DNA of 37,474 nt, from NCBI GenBank assembly GCA_026627155.1, contig JAPNUJ010000019.1:1-37474 (forward strand). Reading direction: 5' to 3'. This stretch comes from Bacillota bacterium (GTDB lineage: Bacteria > Bacillota > Bacilli > Alicyclobacillales > SLC66). The notes beneath the pieces are model-generated. The model was given only the letters and a program-made list of their open reading frames with translations. It was not told the DNA's origin and did not search any database. Positions 1 to 8,844 of the stretch are shown in pieces; the first letter of the stretch is position 1, and every line of letters begins with the position of its first letter. Both the position numbers and the translations under genes were made by a program.

Positions 1-636
1 AAGATCAGCGTCGTGGGCGATATCTCGATTGCGTCTCGCAACCGCCCGTTTCGCACGTTGCTTCTGACCAACGCCTTGACGGCATTTGCGATCATGACGA
101 TCGAGCCGTTGTTGCCGCTGTATGTGATGCAGTTGGGCATCCCCCTTTCTGACGCGTCGCTGGCGACGGGAATTGTGTTTTCTGTACTTGGCGTGGCCAG
201 TATCATCTTCACGCCGTTTTGGGGGCGGGTCGGGGATCGACACGGGTTTCGTCTCTTACTATACGTGGGCTTGCTCGGCGGCGGAATCGGGACAATCGCG
301 CAAGTGTTCTTCCACAACATTTACACGTTTGGGGCCATTCGCTTCGTGTACGGGATCTTTTTTTGCGCGGTGTTTCCAGCGATCAATGCGCTGACGGTCA
401 AGGTCACGGCCCCTGAGTACCGAGGCCGGGCATTTGGCTTGTCGCAAAGCGCCAATCAGGTGGGGACGCTGCTTGGCCCGCTCGTTGGCGGTTATCTCGG
501 GGATGCGCTGCAAATCCATTTTGTTTTCATCGTGACGGGTACCTTGTTGCTTTTGGCTGTGCTGTACGTTCACAGACAACGACGCGACTTGATGGGGGAC
601 GCACCGCTTGAGGCCAGCTTTGTGACGGAGTCGTGA
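1..636 (+). CDS. MFS transporter, C-terminal half (5' end outside window)
   Basis: The frame is open from base 1, so the start lies upstream of the window; the GTG at 13 is internal. About 207 residues are visible, with roughly six hydrophobic segments. A motif of the GRVGDRHGFR type sits in a cytoplasmic loop, matching the MFS motif A that recurs at the start of the second half of these proteins. The protein ends in a short basic then acidic tail (HRQRRD). It is therefore the second six-helix bundle of a proton-driven inner-membrane transporter, probably of the drug-efflux type (inference; the substrate cannot be read from this half). It lies 89 bp upstream of hemE on the same strand, and a separate promoter-like site lies between them. 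Confidence 0.85.
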   Translation, partial: KISVVGDISIASRNRPFRTLLLTNALTAFAIMTIEPLLPLYVMQLGIPLSDASLATGIVFSVLGVASIIFTPFWGRVGDRHGFRLLLYVGLLGGGIGTIAQVFFHNIYTFGAIRFVYGIFFCAVFPAINALTVKVTAPEYRGRAFGLSQSANQVGTLLGPLVGGYLGDALQIHFVFIVTGTLLLLAVLYVHRQRRDLMGDAPLEASFVTES

Positions 637-683
637 GCGATTTCACATCGTGACGGACATCGTTCTTTTGGAACGTGGTGCTG

Positions 684-692
684 TGCTATGAT
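684..692 (+). promoter_or_regulatory. Extended -10 promoter for hemE
   Basis: The sequence TGCTATGAT matches an extended -10 element (TGnTATAAT) 33 bp before the hemE start. No good -35 hexamer is seen. A small dyad (CGTTC / GAACG, around 661-675) lies just upstream and may end transcription from the MFS gene, but it has no clear T-run. Confidence 0.5.
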
Positions 693-725
693 GGGACGGA
701 CAGGCTTGGGATGAGGGAGGATGGC

Positions 726-1796
726 ATGAACCATTCGGAGTTGCGCAACGACTTGTTTTTGCGCGCCTGCCGGCGCGAACCCGTAGACCGTCTGCCCGTG
801 TGGTACATGCGTCAAGCGGGGCGGTATCAGCCTGAGTATCGTGAGATCAAGAAGAGTTTCAGTCTGCTCGAGATCACGGACAGACCGGAGTTGTGCGCTC
901 AAGTGACGCGCTTGCCGGTCGAGCAGTTGGGGGTGGACGCCGCCATCTTGTTTTCGGACATCATGGTGCCGCTCGGTCCCATGGGCGTCCACTATGACAT
1001 TCAAGGCGGAGTCGGGCCTGTGTTGCCGAATCCCCTGCGGACGCAGGAGGCGGTTCGCGCATTGCGGCCACTGTCCCCGGAGCGCGATCTGCCCCACGTT
1101 TTGGAGACGATCCGACTGCTCGTCGCGGATTTGGATGTCCCGTTGATCGGGTTTGCTGGCGGTCCTTTCACACTGGCGAGCTACATGGTGGAGGGTCGTG
1201 CCGATCTGACCCGTGACTATAAGCGTACGAAGCAGATGATGCATGAAGATACACAGGTTTGGGAGCACCTGATGCGGAGTCTGTCCGAGATGATCGTGGA
1301 CTATCTGCGAGCCCAGATTGCTGCGGGTGTTTCCGCTGTGCAGATTTTTGACAGCTGGGTGGGGGCCCTCGACCGGGCGGAGTTCGTCCGCTTCGTCCTT
1401 CCCCATCTCAAGGTGATCGCGGAGTCACTGCGAGCAACCGATGCCCCCGTGATTTTCTTCGGTCTGCACACGGCACCCTTCTTTCCGGAGTTGCGGGAGA
1501 TCGGCGTCGATGTCATCGGGGTGGACTGGCACACCCCGATCGCGCAAGCCAGATCGGCTCTCGGTCAACGGGTGGCTTTACAAGGGAATCTCGACCCGGG
1601 GCTTTTGCTCGGACCTTGGGAACCTTTGGAGCAGGCGGCAAAGGCGATCGTGGAGGAAGCGGTGACAGCGCCCGGGTTTATCTTCAACCTCGGCCATGGG
1701 GTCATCAAGGAAACGGATCCGGCGCAACTGGCCCGGCTGACTGAGTTGGTTCACAGCTACAGCAGCCAACAGTGCGCGGCGCTGAGTCAGCGCTGA
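726..1796 (+). CDS. hemE: Uroporphyrinogen decarboxylase
   Basis: HemE removes four carboxyl groups from uroporphyrinogen III to give coproporphyrinogen III in the cytoplasm. The product is 356 residues, normal for the family. The N-terminal signature WYMRQAGRYQPEYR, which carries the substrate-binding arginines, is present near residue 25, and the FSDIMVPL, GFAGGPFT and NLGHG segments are all recognisable. The ATG at 726 is chosen because GGGAGG (715-720) lies just upstream; an upstream GTG at 675 has no ribosome site and would extend the protein past the usual N-terminus. The gene is followed after 40 bp by hemH and hemY on the same strand, the order found in Bacillus and relatives. Confidence 0.97.
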   Translation: MNHSELRNDLFLRACRREPVDRLPVWYMRQAGRYQPEYREIKKSFSLLEITDRPELCAQVTRLPVEQLGVDAAILFSDIMVPLGPMGVHYDIQGGVGPVLPNPLRTQEAVRALRPLSPERDLPHVLETIRLLVADLDVPLIGFAGGPFTLASYMVEGRADLTRDYKRTKQMMHEDTQVWEHLMRSLSEMIVDYLRAQIAAGVSAVQIFDSWVGALDRAEFVRFVLPHLKVIAESLRATDAPVIFFGLHTAPFFPELREIGVDVIGVDWHTPIAQARSALGQRVALQGNLDPGLLLGPWEPLEQAAKAIVEEAVTAPGFIFNLGHGVIKETDPAQLARLTELVHSYSSQQCAALSQR

Positions 1797-1836
1797 AGCG
1801 ATCGCGGCGGCGCGACATTTTCAGGGGGTGCACTGG

Positions 1837-2790
1837 ATGATCGGTATACTGTTGATGGCCTATGGAACGCCGGCAAGTCTCGACCAAGTGGAGGCGTATT
1901 ACACGCATATCCGACGCGGCAAGCCGCCCACGCCAGAGTTGCTGGCCGAGTTGATCGGACGCTATGAGGCGATCGGCGGCGTCTCGCCGCTGAATGGGAT
2001 CACGTACGGCCAGGCGGATGCCCTGGAGCAGGCGTTGATGGCTCAGCCAGCGCGGCCTGGGGAGACGTATAAGGTCTATGTGGGCATGAAGCATTGCGCG
2101 CCGTTCATCGGGGACGTGATGGACCAGATGGCGCAGGACGGCTTTAAGGAGATCATCTGCGCTGTGTTGGCACCGCACTATTCGACCATGAGCGTTGCCG
2201 TGTACATGCGCGAGGCAAGAGAGGCGGCCGCGAAGTGGCCCGGGCTGAACGTCCGCTACGTGCGGCAGTGGCATCTGGAGCCGGCATTTTTGGATGCGTT
2301 GGAGACGCGCATAGCCGACGTCCGGACGATGTTCACTGATGAACAAAGGGCCTCATTGAAGATGGTCTTCTCTGCCCACAGCTTGCCGGAGCGTATCCTG
2401 GCGGCGGGTGATCCGTACCCGGAACAGCTTCTGGAGACGAGTCGCGCGCTCGCGGACCGACTGGGGATCCGTGATTGGCAATTCGGATGGCAAAGTGCAG
2501 GGCGCACATCCGAACCCTGGCTGGGTCCCGACATCCTCACGGTCTTGGACGACTTGGGAGCGCAGGGCTATAAAGCGGCGTTGTCTTGTCCGATCGGGTT
2601 TGTCGCGGACCACCTGGAGGTCCTGTACGACTTGGATATCGAAGCGACAAAGCACGCACATGACCTAGGGATGGCATATCGCCGCACCCCGTCGCTCAAC
2701 GTGGACCCGGGGCTTGTCGAAGCGCTGCGACACGCGATTGTGACTTGCCCGGAAGAGGTCGAGACGCCGTCTGAGGTTTCCGCCCGATGA
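1837..2790 (+). CDS. hemH: Coproporphyrin III ferrochelatase
   Basis: This enzyme (also called CpfC) inserts ferrous iron into the porphyrin ring. In Firmicutes the substrate is coproporphyrin III (established for this lineage). The product is 317 residues. The catalytic histidine is in FSAHSLPER (H181) and the conserved acidic residue in CPIGFVADHLEVLYDLD (E261). The N-terminus MIGILLMAYGTP is typical. The ATG at 1837 is chosen because the purine-rich AGGGGGTG at 1823-1830 fits as its ribosome site; a GTG at 1828 lies inside that site. Its last four bases (ATGA) contain the start of hemY, so the two are translationally coupled. Confidence 0.96.
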   Translation: MIGILLMAYGTPASLDQVEAYYTHIRRGKPPTPELLAELIGRYEAIGGVSPLNGITYGQADALEQALMAQPARPGETYKVYVGMKHCAPFIGDVMDQMAQDGFKEIICAVLAPHYSTMSVAVYMREAREAAAKWPGLNVRYVRQWHLEPAFLDALETRIADVRTMFTDEQRASLKMVFSAHSLPERILAAGDPYPEQLLETSRALADRLGIRDWQFGWQSAGRTSEPWLGPDILTVLDDLGAQGYKAALSCPIGFVADHLEVLYDLDIEATKHAHDLGMAYRRTPSLNVDPGLVEALRHAIVTCPEEVETPSEVSAR

Positions 2791-4382
2791 CGTCTGTGAC
2801 GCGCCCTTGGCATGCTGTCGTGATCGGCGGCGGTCTGACCGGCCTGGCCGCGGCGCACGCCCTGCTGTTGCGAGGCGCGACCAGCGGTCAGCCGGTTTGC
2901 GTGACGGTGCTTGAAGCGAGCGGGCGAGCGGGGGGGAAGGTGCAGACGCATCGCGCAGGCGATTCTGTGATTGAACTCGGTGCTGACTCCTTTCTGGCAC
3001 GCAAACAGGCGGCGGTGCGTTTGTGTCGAGAGTTGGGAATCGATGACTTCGTCGGAACCGGTCCGGATGCGAATCGCACGTACCTGGCACAGGATGGGCA
3101 GTTGCACGCATTTCCGCGCGGGACGTACATGGGGATCCCCGTCTTTGCAGATGGCATTGCGCAGTCGCCGTTTTTAAGCCCGGAAGGCAAGCAGCGGGCG
3201 CTCTTGGACCTGCAGCTGCCTGATGGGTCGCCGGATGGTGACGAGTCGATTCGCGCCTTTCTCGTTCGGCGCTTCGGCGAAGAGATGGTGGAGCGGATTG
3301 CGGAAGCCGTGATGTCAGGGATCTATGGCGGGTTGGCGGAGGAGTTGAGTTTGCTCGCAACCTTCCCGGAGTTTCGGGCCATGGAGAGGGAATACGGCAG
3401 CGTGTTAAAGGCCCTGCAGGCGCGGGTGCAAGGGACTTCGAGTTCGTCTGCCGCGGCGTCTCTGTCACGCGATGTTGCGCAGGCGGGTGCCACGACAGCG
3501 ACGGCAGCCCCTGCCACGGCCTCCAGCGCAATCTCCACCGCAGGCGCTGCCGCACCGCCCGCCGGCCCGAGCGCCACGCCGCCCAGTACTTTCTTGACGC
3601 TTCGCGGTGGGCTGGACCGACTGGCGTCGGCGCTCACGAAGCGAATCGCCGAGTATGGCGGCGAAGTGGTGTTGAACCGCCCCGTGAAGTCCATCCGTAG
3701 GCCAGATCCCACCAGAGCGTCGGTCGCGGGCGGCGGCGTTTTGCAGGTGTCGCCTCAGTATGAGATTCAACTGGAGAACGGGACGCCCATCCTCTGTGAC
3801 GCGGTCGTCGTGGCCACGCCAGCCTGGGCCGCGGCGACGTTGCTGGACGACGAACTCCTTTGTGACGACTTGCGGGCCATTCCCTATGGATCTGTGGCCA
3901 CCGTCGTTTTGCTCTACGATGCAGCGGACTGGCCGCAACCGCCCACCGGTTCGGGGTTCGTGGTGCCGCGGCGAGAAGGGACAGCGGTGACGGCGGTGAC
4001 GTGGACATCGTCAAAGTGGCCCCATAGTGTCCATCAAGGACAAGTGGCGATTCGGGCGTTCGTCGGCCGCAGTGGGGACGACACACTGGTCACACAGTCG
4101 GACGAAACGATTGTGGCGGCGGTGGTGAAGGATCTGAAGCGTCTCATGGGCGCATCCACCCCTGTTGCGTCGGTCAAGGAAGCGGTGGTCACGCGCTGGC
4201 TCAAGGCCATGCCGCAGTACCGGGTAGGACACCTTGACCGAGTCGCGCGCTTGCTGGCCAGAGCCGAAACCAACTACCCGCACTTGGTGCTGGCAGGGGC
4301 TGCCTACGCCGGCGGTGTCGGAATCCCTGATTGCATCGTCCAAGGGGAACAAGCGGCCGAGGCCCTTTGGTCAAAGCGATGA
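2787..4382 (+). CDS. hemY: Coproporphyrinogen III oxidase, FAD-dependent (CgoX/HemY type)
   Basis: A flavoprotein that oxidises coproporphyrinogen III to coproporphyrin III (protoporphyrinogen oxidase in older naming). The FAD-binding dinucleotide fold is at residues 11-23 (VVIGGGLTGLAAA), followed by LEASGRAGGKVQT and ELGADSF. The C-terminal FAD segment is AGAAYAGGVGIPDCI. The start overlaps the hemH stop by 4 bp. At 531 residues it is longer than the roughly 470 usual for the family. The excess is a stretch of about 50 Ala/Thr/Ser/Pro-rich residues (about 216-267) between the substrate-binding region and STFLTLRGGL. The frame stays open and both sides are well conserved, so the gene looks functional. 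It ends 7 bp before the convergent cheW gene, with no obvious terminator. Confidence 0.94.
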   Translation: MTSVTRPWHAVVIGGGLTGLAAAHALLLRGATSGQPVCVTVLEASGRAGGKVQTHRAGDSVIELGADSFLARKQAAVRLCRELGIDDFVGTGPDANRTYLAQDGQLHAFPRGTYMGIPVFADGIAQSPFLSPEGKQRALLDLQLPDGSPDGDESIRAFLVRRFGEEMVERIAEAVMSGIYGGLAEELSLLATFPEFRAMEREYGSVLKALQARVQGTSSSSAAASLSRDVAQAGATTATAAPATASSAISTAGAAAPPAGPSATPPSTFLTLRGGLDRLASALTKRIAEYGGEVVLNRPVKSIRRPDPTRASVAGGGVLQVSPQYEIQLENGTPILCDAVVVATPAWAAATLLDDELLCDDLRAIPYGSVATVVLLYDAADWPQPPTGSGFVVPRREGTAVTAVTWTSSKWPHSVHQGQVAIRAFVGRSGDDTLVTQSDETIVAAVVKDLKRLMGASTPVASVKEAVVTRWLKAMPQYRVGHLDRVARLLARAETNYPHLVLAGAAYAGGVGIPDCIVQGEQAAEALWSKR

Positions 4383-4389
4383 CCACGCA

Positions 4390-4803
4390 CTAGACAGCCG
4401 CACTTGGATTCGCCTGCGGTGCTTGCGAGAGCGTGGCACTGTTTAGCATGGCCAAGAGGTTGTCCCCGTCTTGAATCAAACCCGTAATGAGGCCGTGAGC
4501 ATCCGTTCGCGGCTCTACGCGCTCCGGATCCAACTCGATCACGTCGAGGGCCTCGTCGACGATGAACCCAAGTCCACCCGCGACGAGAAGCCGCGTGTCG
4601 TCGCTGTATGCTGTCATCGTCGTCGAGAGGATACTGCGCAAGTCGCACACTGTCATGACGACGCCGCGCAGGTTCAGGATCCCGACGACGTGGCGAGATG
4701 ACAGGGGCACGGGCCGGATCGGTTGCAGTCGTTCGATCGACTGCACGTCATCGAGCGGAAGCGCGTAGTGTTCGTCACCGACGCGAAAGGTTACCAGTTT
4801 CAT
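4390..4803 (-). CDS. cheW: CheW-like chemotaxis coupling protein
   Basis: CheW links the histidine kinase CheA to membrane receptors. The product is 137 residues, one CheW domain: LVTFRVGDEHYALPLDDVQSI at the N-terminus, GILNLRG at 41-47 and GLGFIVDEALDVIEL at about 77-91. The ribosome site GGAGGAAGTG lies upstream of the ATG. It is downstream of cheA with a 101-bp gap on the same strand, so the two are probably one transcript. No receptor, cheY, cheB or cheR gene is in the window. The C-terminal dozen residues are Ala/Gln/Pro rich and probably disordered. Confidence 0.93.
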   Translation of the reverse strand: MKLVTFRVGDEHYALPLDDVQSIERLQPIRPVPLSSRHVVGILNLRGVVMTVCDLRSILSTTMTAYSDDTRLLVAGGLGFIVDEALDVIELDPERVEPRTDAHGLITGLIQDGDNLLAMLNSATLSQAPQANPSAAV

Positions 4804-4904
4804 CAGCCACCATCACTTCCTCCGTCTACTTGTTGGCCAAACGCGGGGCTCCAGCGGGGCGCCTCGACGAGGATCCAGGGAGTTCGCTAGGGCCGCGGCG
4901 AACT

Positions 4905-7265
4905 TCATTCGATAAATGCATTGGCATCGATGATCAGTGCGACTTCACCGTCCCCGAGAATGGTCGCACCCGCGAAGTAAGGAATTTTCTTCAACTCTGC
5001 GTGCAAGTTGCGTTGGACGACTTCGTATTGGCCGATCAGTTCGTCCACCACGATCCCAACCACCTTGTCGCCACGGCTCACATAGACGATGAACGACGCG
5101 CTTGCATCGCCTGTCTCCCGAAAGATCGAATGGGCTCTTACGAGGGGAACGACCTGACCGCGCCAGATCACGACTTCACTGCCGTGAACAGTCTGGGCCG
5201 CCTCGAGACGCCCCGTCTCGGCTATGCTACTGATCGGCATCAGGTAGGGGTTCGCCCCGATCCGGACCAATAGCCCGTCCATGATGGCCAGCGTCATGGG
5301 AAGGCGAATGACGAAACGCGACCCTTTTCCTTCCTCGCTGTAGATGTCCACTTTGCCCGACAAGGCTTCAATCTTGGCCTTCACGACGTCGAGACCGACT
5401 CCGCGCCCGGACAAGTCGCTGACTTGGTCCGCTGTGGAAAAGCCAGACGCGAAGAGCAACTGGTGAACCTGGTGGTCGGTCAGTTGATCGGCACTCCCGA
5501 TCAAACCGCGTTCGACGGCACGCCTGTAGACTTTGTCGCGGTTGATCCCCCGACCGTCGTCCTCGACTTCGATGAAGACGTGATTCCCGGCAGCGTAGGC
5601 GCGAAGCTCAATGCGACCCTGCTTTGGCTTGCCTTGGGCGATGCGTTCGAGTGGTGTCTCCACGCCGTGATCCAGCGAGTTTCGCAGCATGTGCATGATC
5701 GGATCGCCGATCTCTTCGACGACTGTCCGATCGAGTTCCGTGTCCTCGCCTGCGACGACAAAGTCGATGTCTTTGTCGAGTTGGCGGGCAGTATCCCGCA
5801 CCATCCGAGGGAACCTGTGAAAGACCGTCTCGACGGGGACCATGCGAATGGACATGATGAGCTCTTGCAATTGACTCGACAGTCGGCTCATGTGATCTAC
5901 AGTTTCGTTGAGACCTACGTGAGTCACCTCGCCACGAATGCGCTCCAGTCTGGTCTTGTCGATCGCAAGCTCTGAGACCAGATTCATCAGGTCGTCGAGT
6001 TTCTCCGTATCCACTCGGATCGTGCTGACCTTTTTGCGCTCGGCCACTGTGACGGCTTGTGCAGCCATCGGCCCGGCAATGCTGTTATCGCCACGGACCG
6101 GCTCAGCGCCTTCCTGGTGCCACTGGCGCAGCTCAACCAGTTCAATCTCCGAGACGGATTCGATGGCCCGTTGCACGACGTCAAGACTGTCCTTGGACCA
6201 CATGACGAACAGGATGTGTCGATCCATCTTCTCTTCTTCGATCTGCGCGATGTGAGGCTGCGTGAACAGCAGTCGATTCTGTCCGCCCACAGCGTCAAAC
6301 AGGAGCATGCAGCGCGCCGCTTTCATCTGGCAGGTAGGCGCCAGTAAAATCCCGACTTCGTATACCTGGATGTCCTGCGCAAGCGCGTGCAGGATCACGC
6401 TGCGCACGTGTTCATCGTCCGTGATGTGACGATTTTGCGGCAACAATTCGTGACGCTTTGGGCTCGCGTCAGGTGACTCTGCCGTCCACTCTGAGATTTC
6501 GCGGATGACGACCTCGGAAATATCAGAGAGCGTGCGACCAACCGTGTCGAACTCTTGCGTAGAGGCCAACACGACTTTGATATCTCCCTTGTAGTCTCCA
6601 CGTTCAAGCGTGGTGGCATCGGGAACGGTGTGAAGCAACAAGTTCAGATCCACTTGCTGTAACCACTGGGCAAATCGCGCAAGTGGCATCAGACAGTCGT
6701 CCGCAAAACCGATGACGATCTCGTAGACGTTATAGCCCAGTGCGATCGCCTGTAGGGCGACCTTCTTGATGACGACCTCTTGCTCATCCACTGGCGTGGG
6801 CGCGGTCGCGACGTCGCTCTCCCCCGGGCGCGCTGGGAGCACCGTGCTCTCATGCGAGGACCCTGTAGCGGCGATGGTGGCCACGGGCGAGGCGGAGGCC
6901 GCAGCCCTCAGGGCCTTCTGGATAGCGGCTGTGTCAAGGGCGGCTTCTTCACCTGTCGCCTCCACACTTTGCAGGAGAGATTCCAAAACGTCGAGTGCCT
7001 GAAGCAAGATATCCACCAGCGGCCGGGAAAAATCGAGCGAGCCGGTCCGAATCCCGTCGAGCAGGCTCTCGGCAGCATGGGTGATCTCGCCCATGCGCGT
7101 AAAGCCCATCGTCATCGACATCCCTTTGATCGTGTGAGCGGCGCGAAATAAAACCGGCACGGCTGTCGCATCGCCGGAGCGTTCCATGGCCATCAGACCA
7201 TCAGACCAAGCCTGCAGGTGTTCACGTGTTTCATCTATAAACATAGACAGATAGTCGTTGCTCAT
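4905..7265 (-). CDS. cheA: Chemotaxis histidine kinase CheA with two P2-like domains
   Basis: CheA phosphorylates response regulators in answer to receptor signals. The product is 786 residues. P1 (Hpt) covers about 1-105, with phosphoacceptor H44 in FRAAHTIKGMS. Two similar modules follow at about 165-262 and 285-383. Each begins with a VYE-type strand followed by Cys-x-Met-x-x-Ala-Arg and resembles a P2 response-regulator docking domain. P3 dimerisation is at about 411-475. The P4 ATPase shows an N box (EEIGDPIMHMLRNSLDHGVE, 517-536), G1 (EDDGRGI) and G2 (SGRGVGLDVV, 619-628). P5, CheW-like, is about 657-786. The ribosome site is AGGAAGAGG before the ATG. A strong terminator lies upstream, so it should have its own promoter in 7266-7375; I cannot assign one. 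Confidence 0.95.
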   Translation of the reverse strand: MSNDYLSMFIDETREHLQAWSDGLMAMERSGDATAVPVLFRAAHTIKGMSMTMGFTRMGEITHAAESLLDGIRTGSLDFSRPLVDILLQALDVLESLLQSVEATGEEAALDTAAIQKALRAAASASPVATIAATGSSHESTVLPARPGESDVATAPTPVDEQEVVIKKVALQAIALGYNVYEIVIGFADDCLMPLARFAQWLQQVDLNLLLHTVPDATTLERGDYKGDIKVVLASTQEFDTVGRTLSDISEVVIREISEWTAESPDASPKRHELLPQNRHITDDEHVRSVILHALAQDIQVYEVGILLAPTCQMKAARCMLLFDAVGGQNRLLFTQPHIAQIEEEKMDRHILFVMWSKDSLDVVQRAIESVSEIELVELRQWHQEGAEPVRGDNSIAGPMAAQAVTVAERKKVSTIRVDTEKLDDLMNLVSELAIDKTRLERIRGEVTHVGLNETVDHMSRLSSQLQELIMSIRMVPVETVFHRFPRMVRDTARQLDKDIDFVVAGEDTELDRTVVEEIGDPIMHMLRNSLDHGVETPLERIAQGKPKQGRIELRAYAAGNHVFIEVEDDGRGINRDKVYRRAVERGLIGSADQLTDHQVHQLLFASGFSTADQVSDLSGRGVGLDVVKAKIEALSGKVDIYSEEGKGSRFVIRLPMTLAIMDGLLVRIGANPYLMPISSIAETGRLEAAQTVHGSEVVIWRGQVVPLVRAHSIFRETGDASASFIVYVSRGDKVVGIVVDELIGQYEVVQRNLHAELKKIPYFAGATILGDGEVALIIDANAFIE

Positions 7266-7375
7266 GCTATACCTCTTCCTTATAAAGGGACACCGTCCGC
7301 TTCAGGCAGGTATTCCGCCGTGACGTCTTGCTATCAATTCGCCTTGCCCGTACTCGTTTCCTGCTCGCGGCAGGG

Positions 7376-7420
7376 AAAAATCTATAAAAATACAGCGATC
7401 AGTTGACGCTGATCGCTGTA
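7376..7420 (-). terminator. Rho-independent terminator
   Basis: A perfect 12-bp inverted repeat (7391-7402 and 7409-7420, arms TACAGCGATCAG and its complement) with a 6-base loop is followed, reading the minus strand, by a T-rich run (complement of 7376-7390). It would end transcripts of the small ORF at 7446-7532 and insulate cheA. Confidence 0.87.
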
Positions 7421-7445
7421 TGGACTGGACGTCGTCGATGCGATC

Positions 7446-7532
7446 TCAGGAGATCACGCTGCCGATGATCACCGCGAGAACCAGACAGACGCCAATGGTG
7501 ATCCATGCCCACATCTTTTCCTTGGAATCCAC
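7446..7532 (-). CDS. 28-residue single-span membrane peptide
   Basis: A short ORF on the minus strand starts with GTG, with GGAGG eight bases upstream, and ends in TGA 26 bp before a strong terminator. The peptide begins with a charged stretch (MDSKEK), then MWAW and a hydrophobic segment of about 18 residues ending in GSVIS, which fits one transmembrane helix with the charged end in the cytoplasm. Start site, spacing, hydrophobic pattern and a dedicated terminator together support a real small gene. I do not recognise the family and assign no function. An internal ATG at codon 7 is a less likely start. Confidence 0.6.
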   Translation of the reverse strand: MDSKEKMWAWITIGVCLVLAVIIGSVIS

Positions 7533-7627
7533 GCTGAAGTCCTCCGCTTCCTAGTCACTGGCGATCCCTATAGCGCTTTCTTCTATCGCCATTCTAGCAC
7601 AGGCGAACAGCCCAATTCCATCATGGT

Positions 7628-8548
7628 CTATGAGGCAAACGTGAGATTGCCGTACCGTCCGACAACCGCCTGTGTATACACCCAGCTACTCGAAGGCGTT
7701 TGCGCAGGATTGTAGAAGACAAATGCGGTCGGCAAGATATCGGTTCCGGAGAGTACCTCTTGGGCCGCTGTCAAGTCGGACGCTGTGGGCTGCACTTGAT
7801 AAATCCAGCCATTGGACACGGATGTAAATTGCGCGTGCCCAGCAATCGACTGAAACACGACCTCTTGCACGGTGCTGGCGTAGTAGGGGCTGTGCATCCG
7901 ATTCCACACGACCGCTCCCACTCCGAGTTTCGCGTCCATGGGCTGTCCACTGGCTTCGGCCGCGATGACGCGCTCCATCCAGTAAAGGTTCTGGTCGGAC
8001 GTGGGTACTGGGGCTGACGCTTGTGTGTCCGTCCCGGATCCTGGGGCTGCTGCGGAGGGTGAATCGCCGGAGAGGCCACTCGTTGAACTGGCAGTGATCG
8101 TCGTGCTGCTAGTGCCGGTGCTGGTGCTCATGGCTAGCGTGGTCGGCGTCGTGGGAACCTGCAACACTTGACCTGGCTGCAGGTCAGTCGGATTCACGCC
8201 GGAATTCGCCGCTTGCAGTGCAGCCCAGGACACATGTAGCCGCTGTGCGATCAACCATTCGGTGTCGCCGGGCAGCACCGTGTAGGTCGCATTGGTTGCG
8301 GGAACGACGGCGGGAATGACAAGTCGAGTGCCGACCAGAAGGTCCGTGAAGGATGCCGAAGGATTGGCGGCCTCGAGTTCTGCAAGCCCTACGCCTTCTC
8401 TCTGACTGATCGCCCAGAGCGTGTCCCCGGGTACCACTGTATAGGAGTCGGTCGCCGCAAACGCCGCGGTTGCGGCAGAGAGAGACAGAACGGTGACCGA
8501 GGCAGCAAAGCCCACTAGAAACGTCACCAGCGATGAGCGCGTGTGCAT
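7628..8548 (-). CDS. Secreted LysM cell-wall hydrolase, SleB/CwlJ-like
   Basis: The product is 306 residues with an N-terminal signal peptide (hydrophobic 8-31, likely cut after AFA). Two LysM peptidoglycan-binding domains follow (about 36-79 and 89-132; SYTVVPGDTLWAI and TYTVLPGDTEWLI). A Thr/Ser/Pro-rich linker (133-185) leads to a hydrolase_2 domain (about 186-306) with the usual RVIAAEASGQP...GVGAVVWNR pattern; E198 is the likely catalytic acid. Relatives break cortex peptidoglycan in germination (SleB) or act on vegetative wall (known for the family). The ATG at 8548 is chosen over an upstream one at 8599 because it has TGGGGGAA upstream and gives a proper signal peptide. Confidence 0.9.
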   Translation of the reverse strand: MHTRSSLVTFLVGFAASVTVLSLSAATAAFAATDSYTVVPGDTLWAISQREGVGLAELEAANPSASFTDLLVGTRLVIPAVVPATNATYTVLPGDTEWLIAQRLHVSWAALQAANSGVNPTDLQPGQVLQVPTTPTTLAMSTSTGTSSTTITASSTSGLSGDSPSAAAPGSGTDTQASAPVPTSDQNLYWMERVIAAEASGQPMDAKLGVGAVVWNRMHSPYYASTVQEVVFQSIAGHAQFTSVSNGWIYQVQPTASDLTAAQEVLSGTDILPTAFVFYNPAQTPSSSWVYTQAVVGRYGNLTFAS

Positions 8549-8784
8549 GGAATTCCCCCAGGGACCTGAATTCGCCACAAACCGTAGCGTGGAATCCAAC
8601 GTATCACGAACTATGTAGAATGCACCACAAGAAGTTTATGGAAACCGTTTTGTCCGGCTCTCTGACGGTTGAAGACCTGTCCCCTCTGGGGCGAATGAAT
8701 GGGGAAGGAGATGGGCTTGGGTCGGCTGAACGAAATCCATTGCTTTCGGAACCTGTGCGTGGGTGGGCAGGTTGGCGGTGCAAG

Positions 8785-8824
8785 GCACAGGCCGCGGAGG
8801 CAGCCTGCAGAGTACGGCCTGTGC
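8785..8824. repeat. 10-bp inverted repeat downstream of the transglycosylase gene
   Basis: Perfect arms at 8785-8794 (GCACAGGCCG) and 8815-8824 with a 20-base spacer lie 20 bp past the stop of the minus-strand transglycosylase gene. No T-run follows on either strand, so it is not a standard terminator. The rest of the 296-bp gap 8549-8844 shows no gene I can support. Confidence 0.5.
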
Positions 8825-8844
8825 GCGGTTTGGCATGGTCCCGT

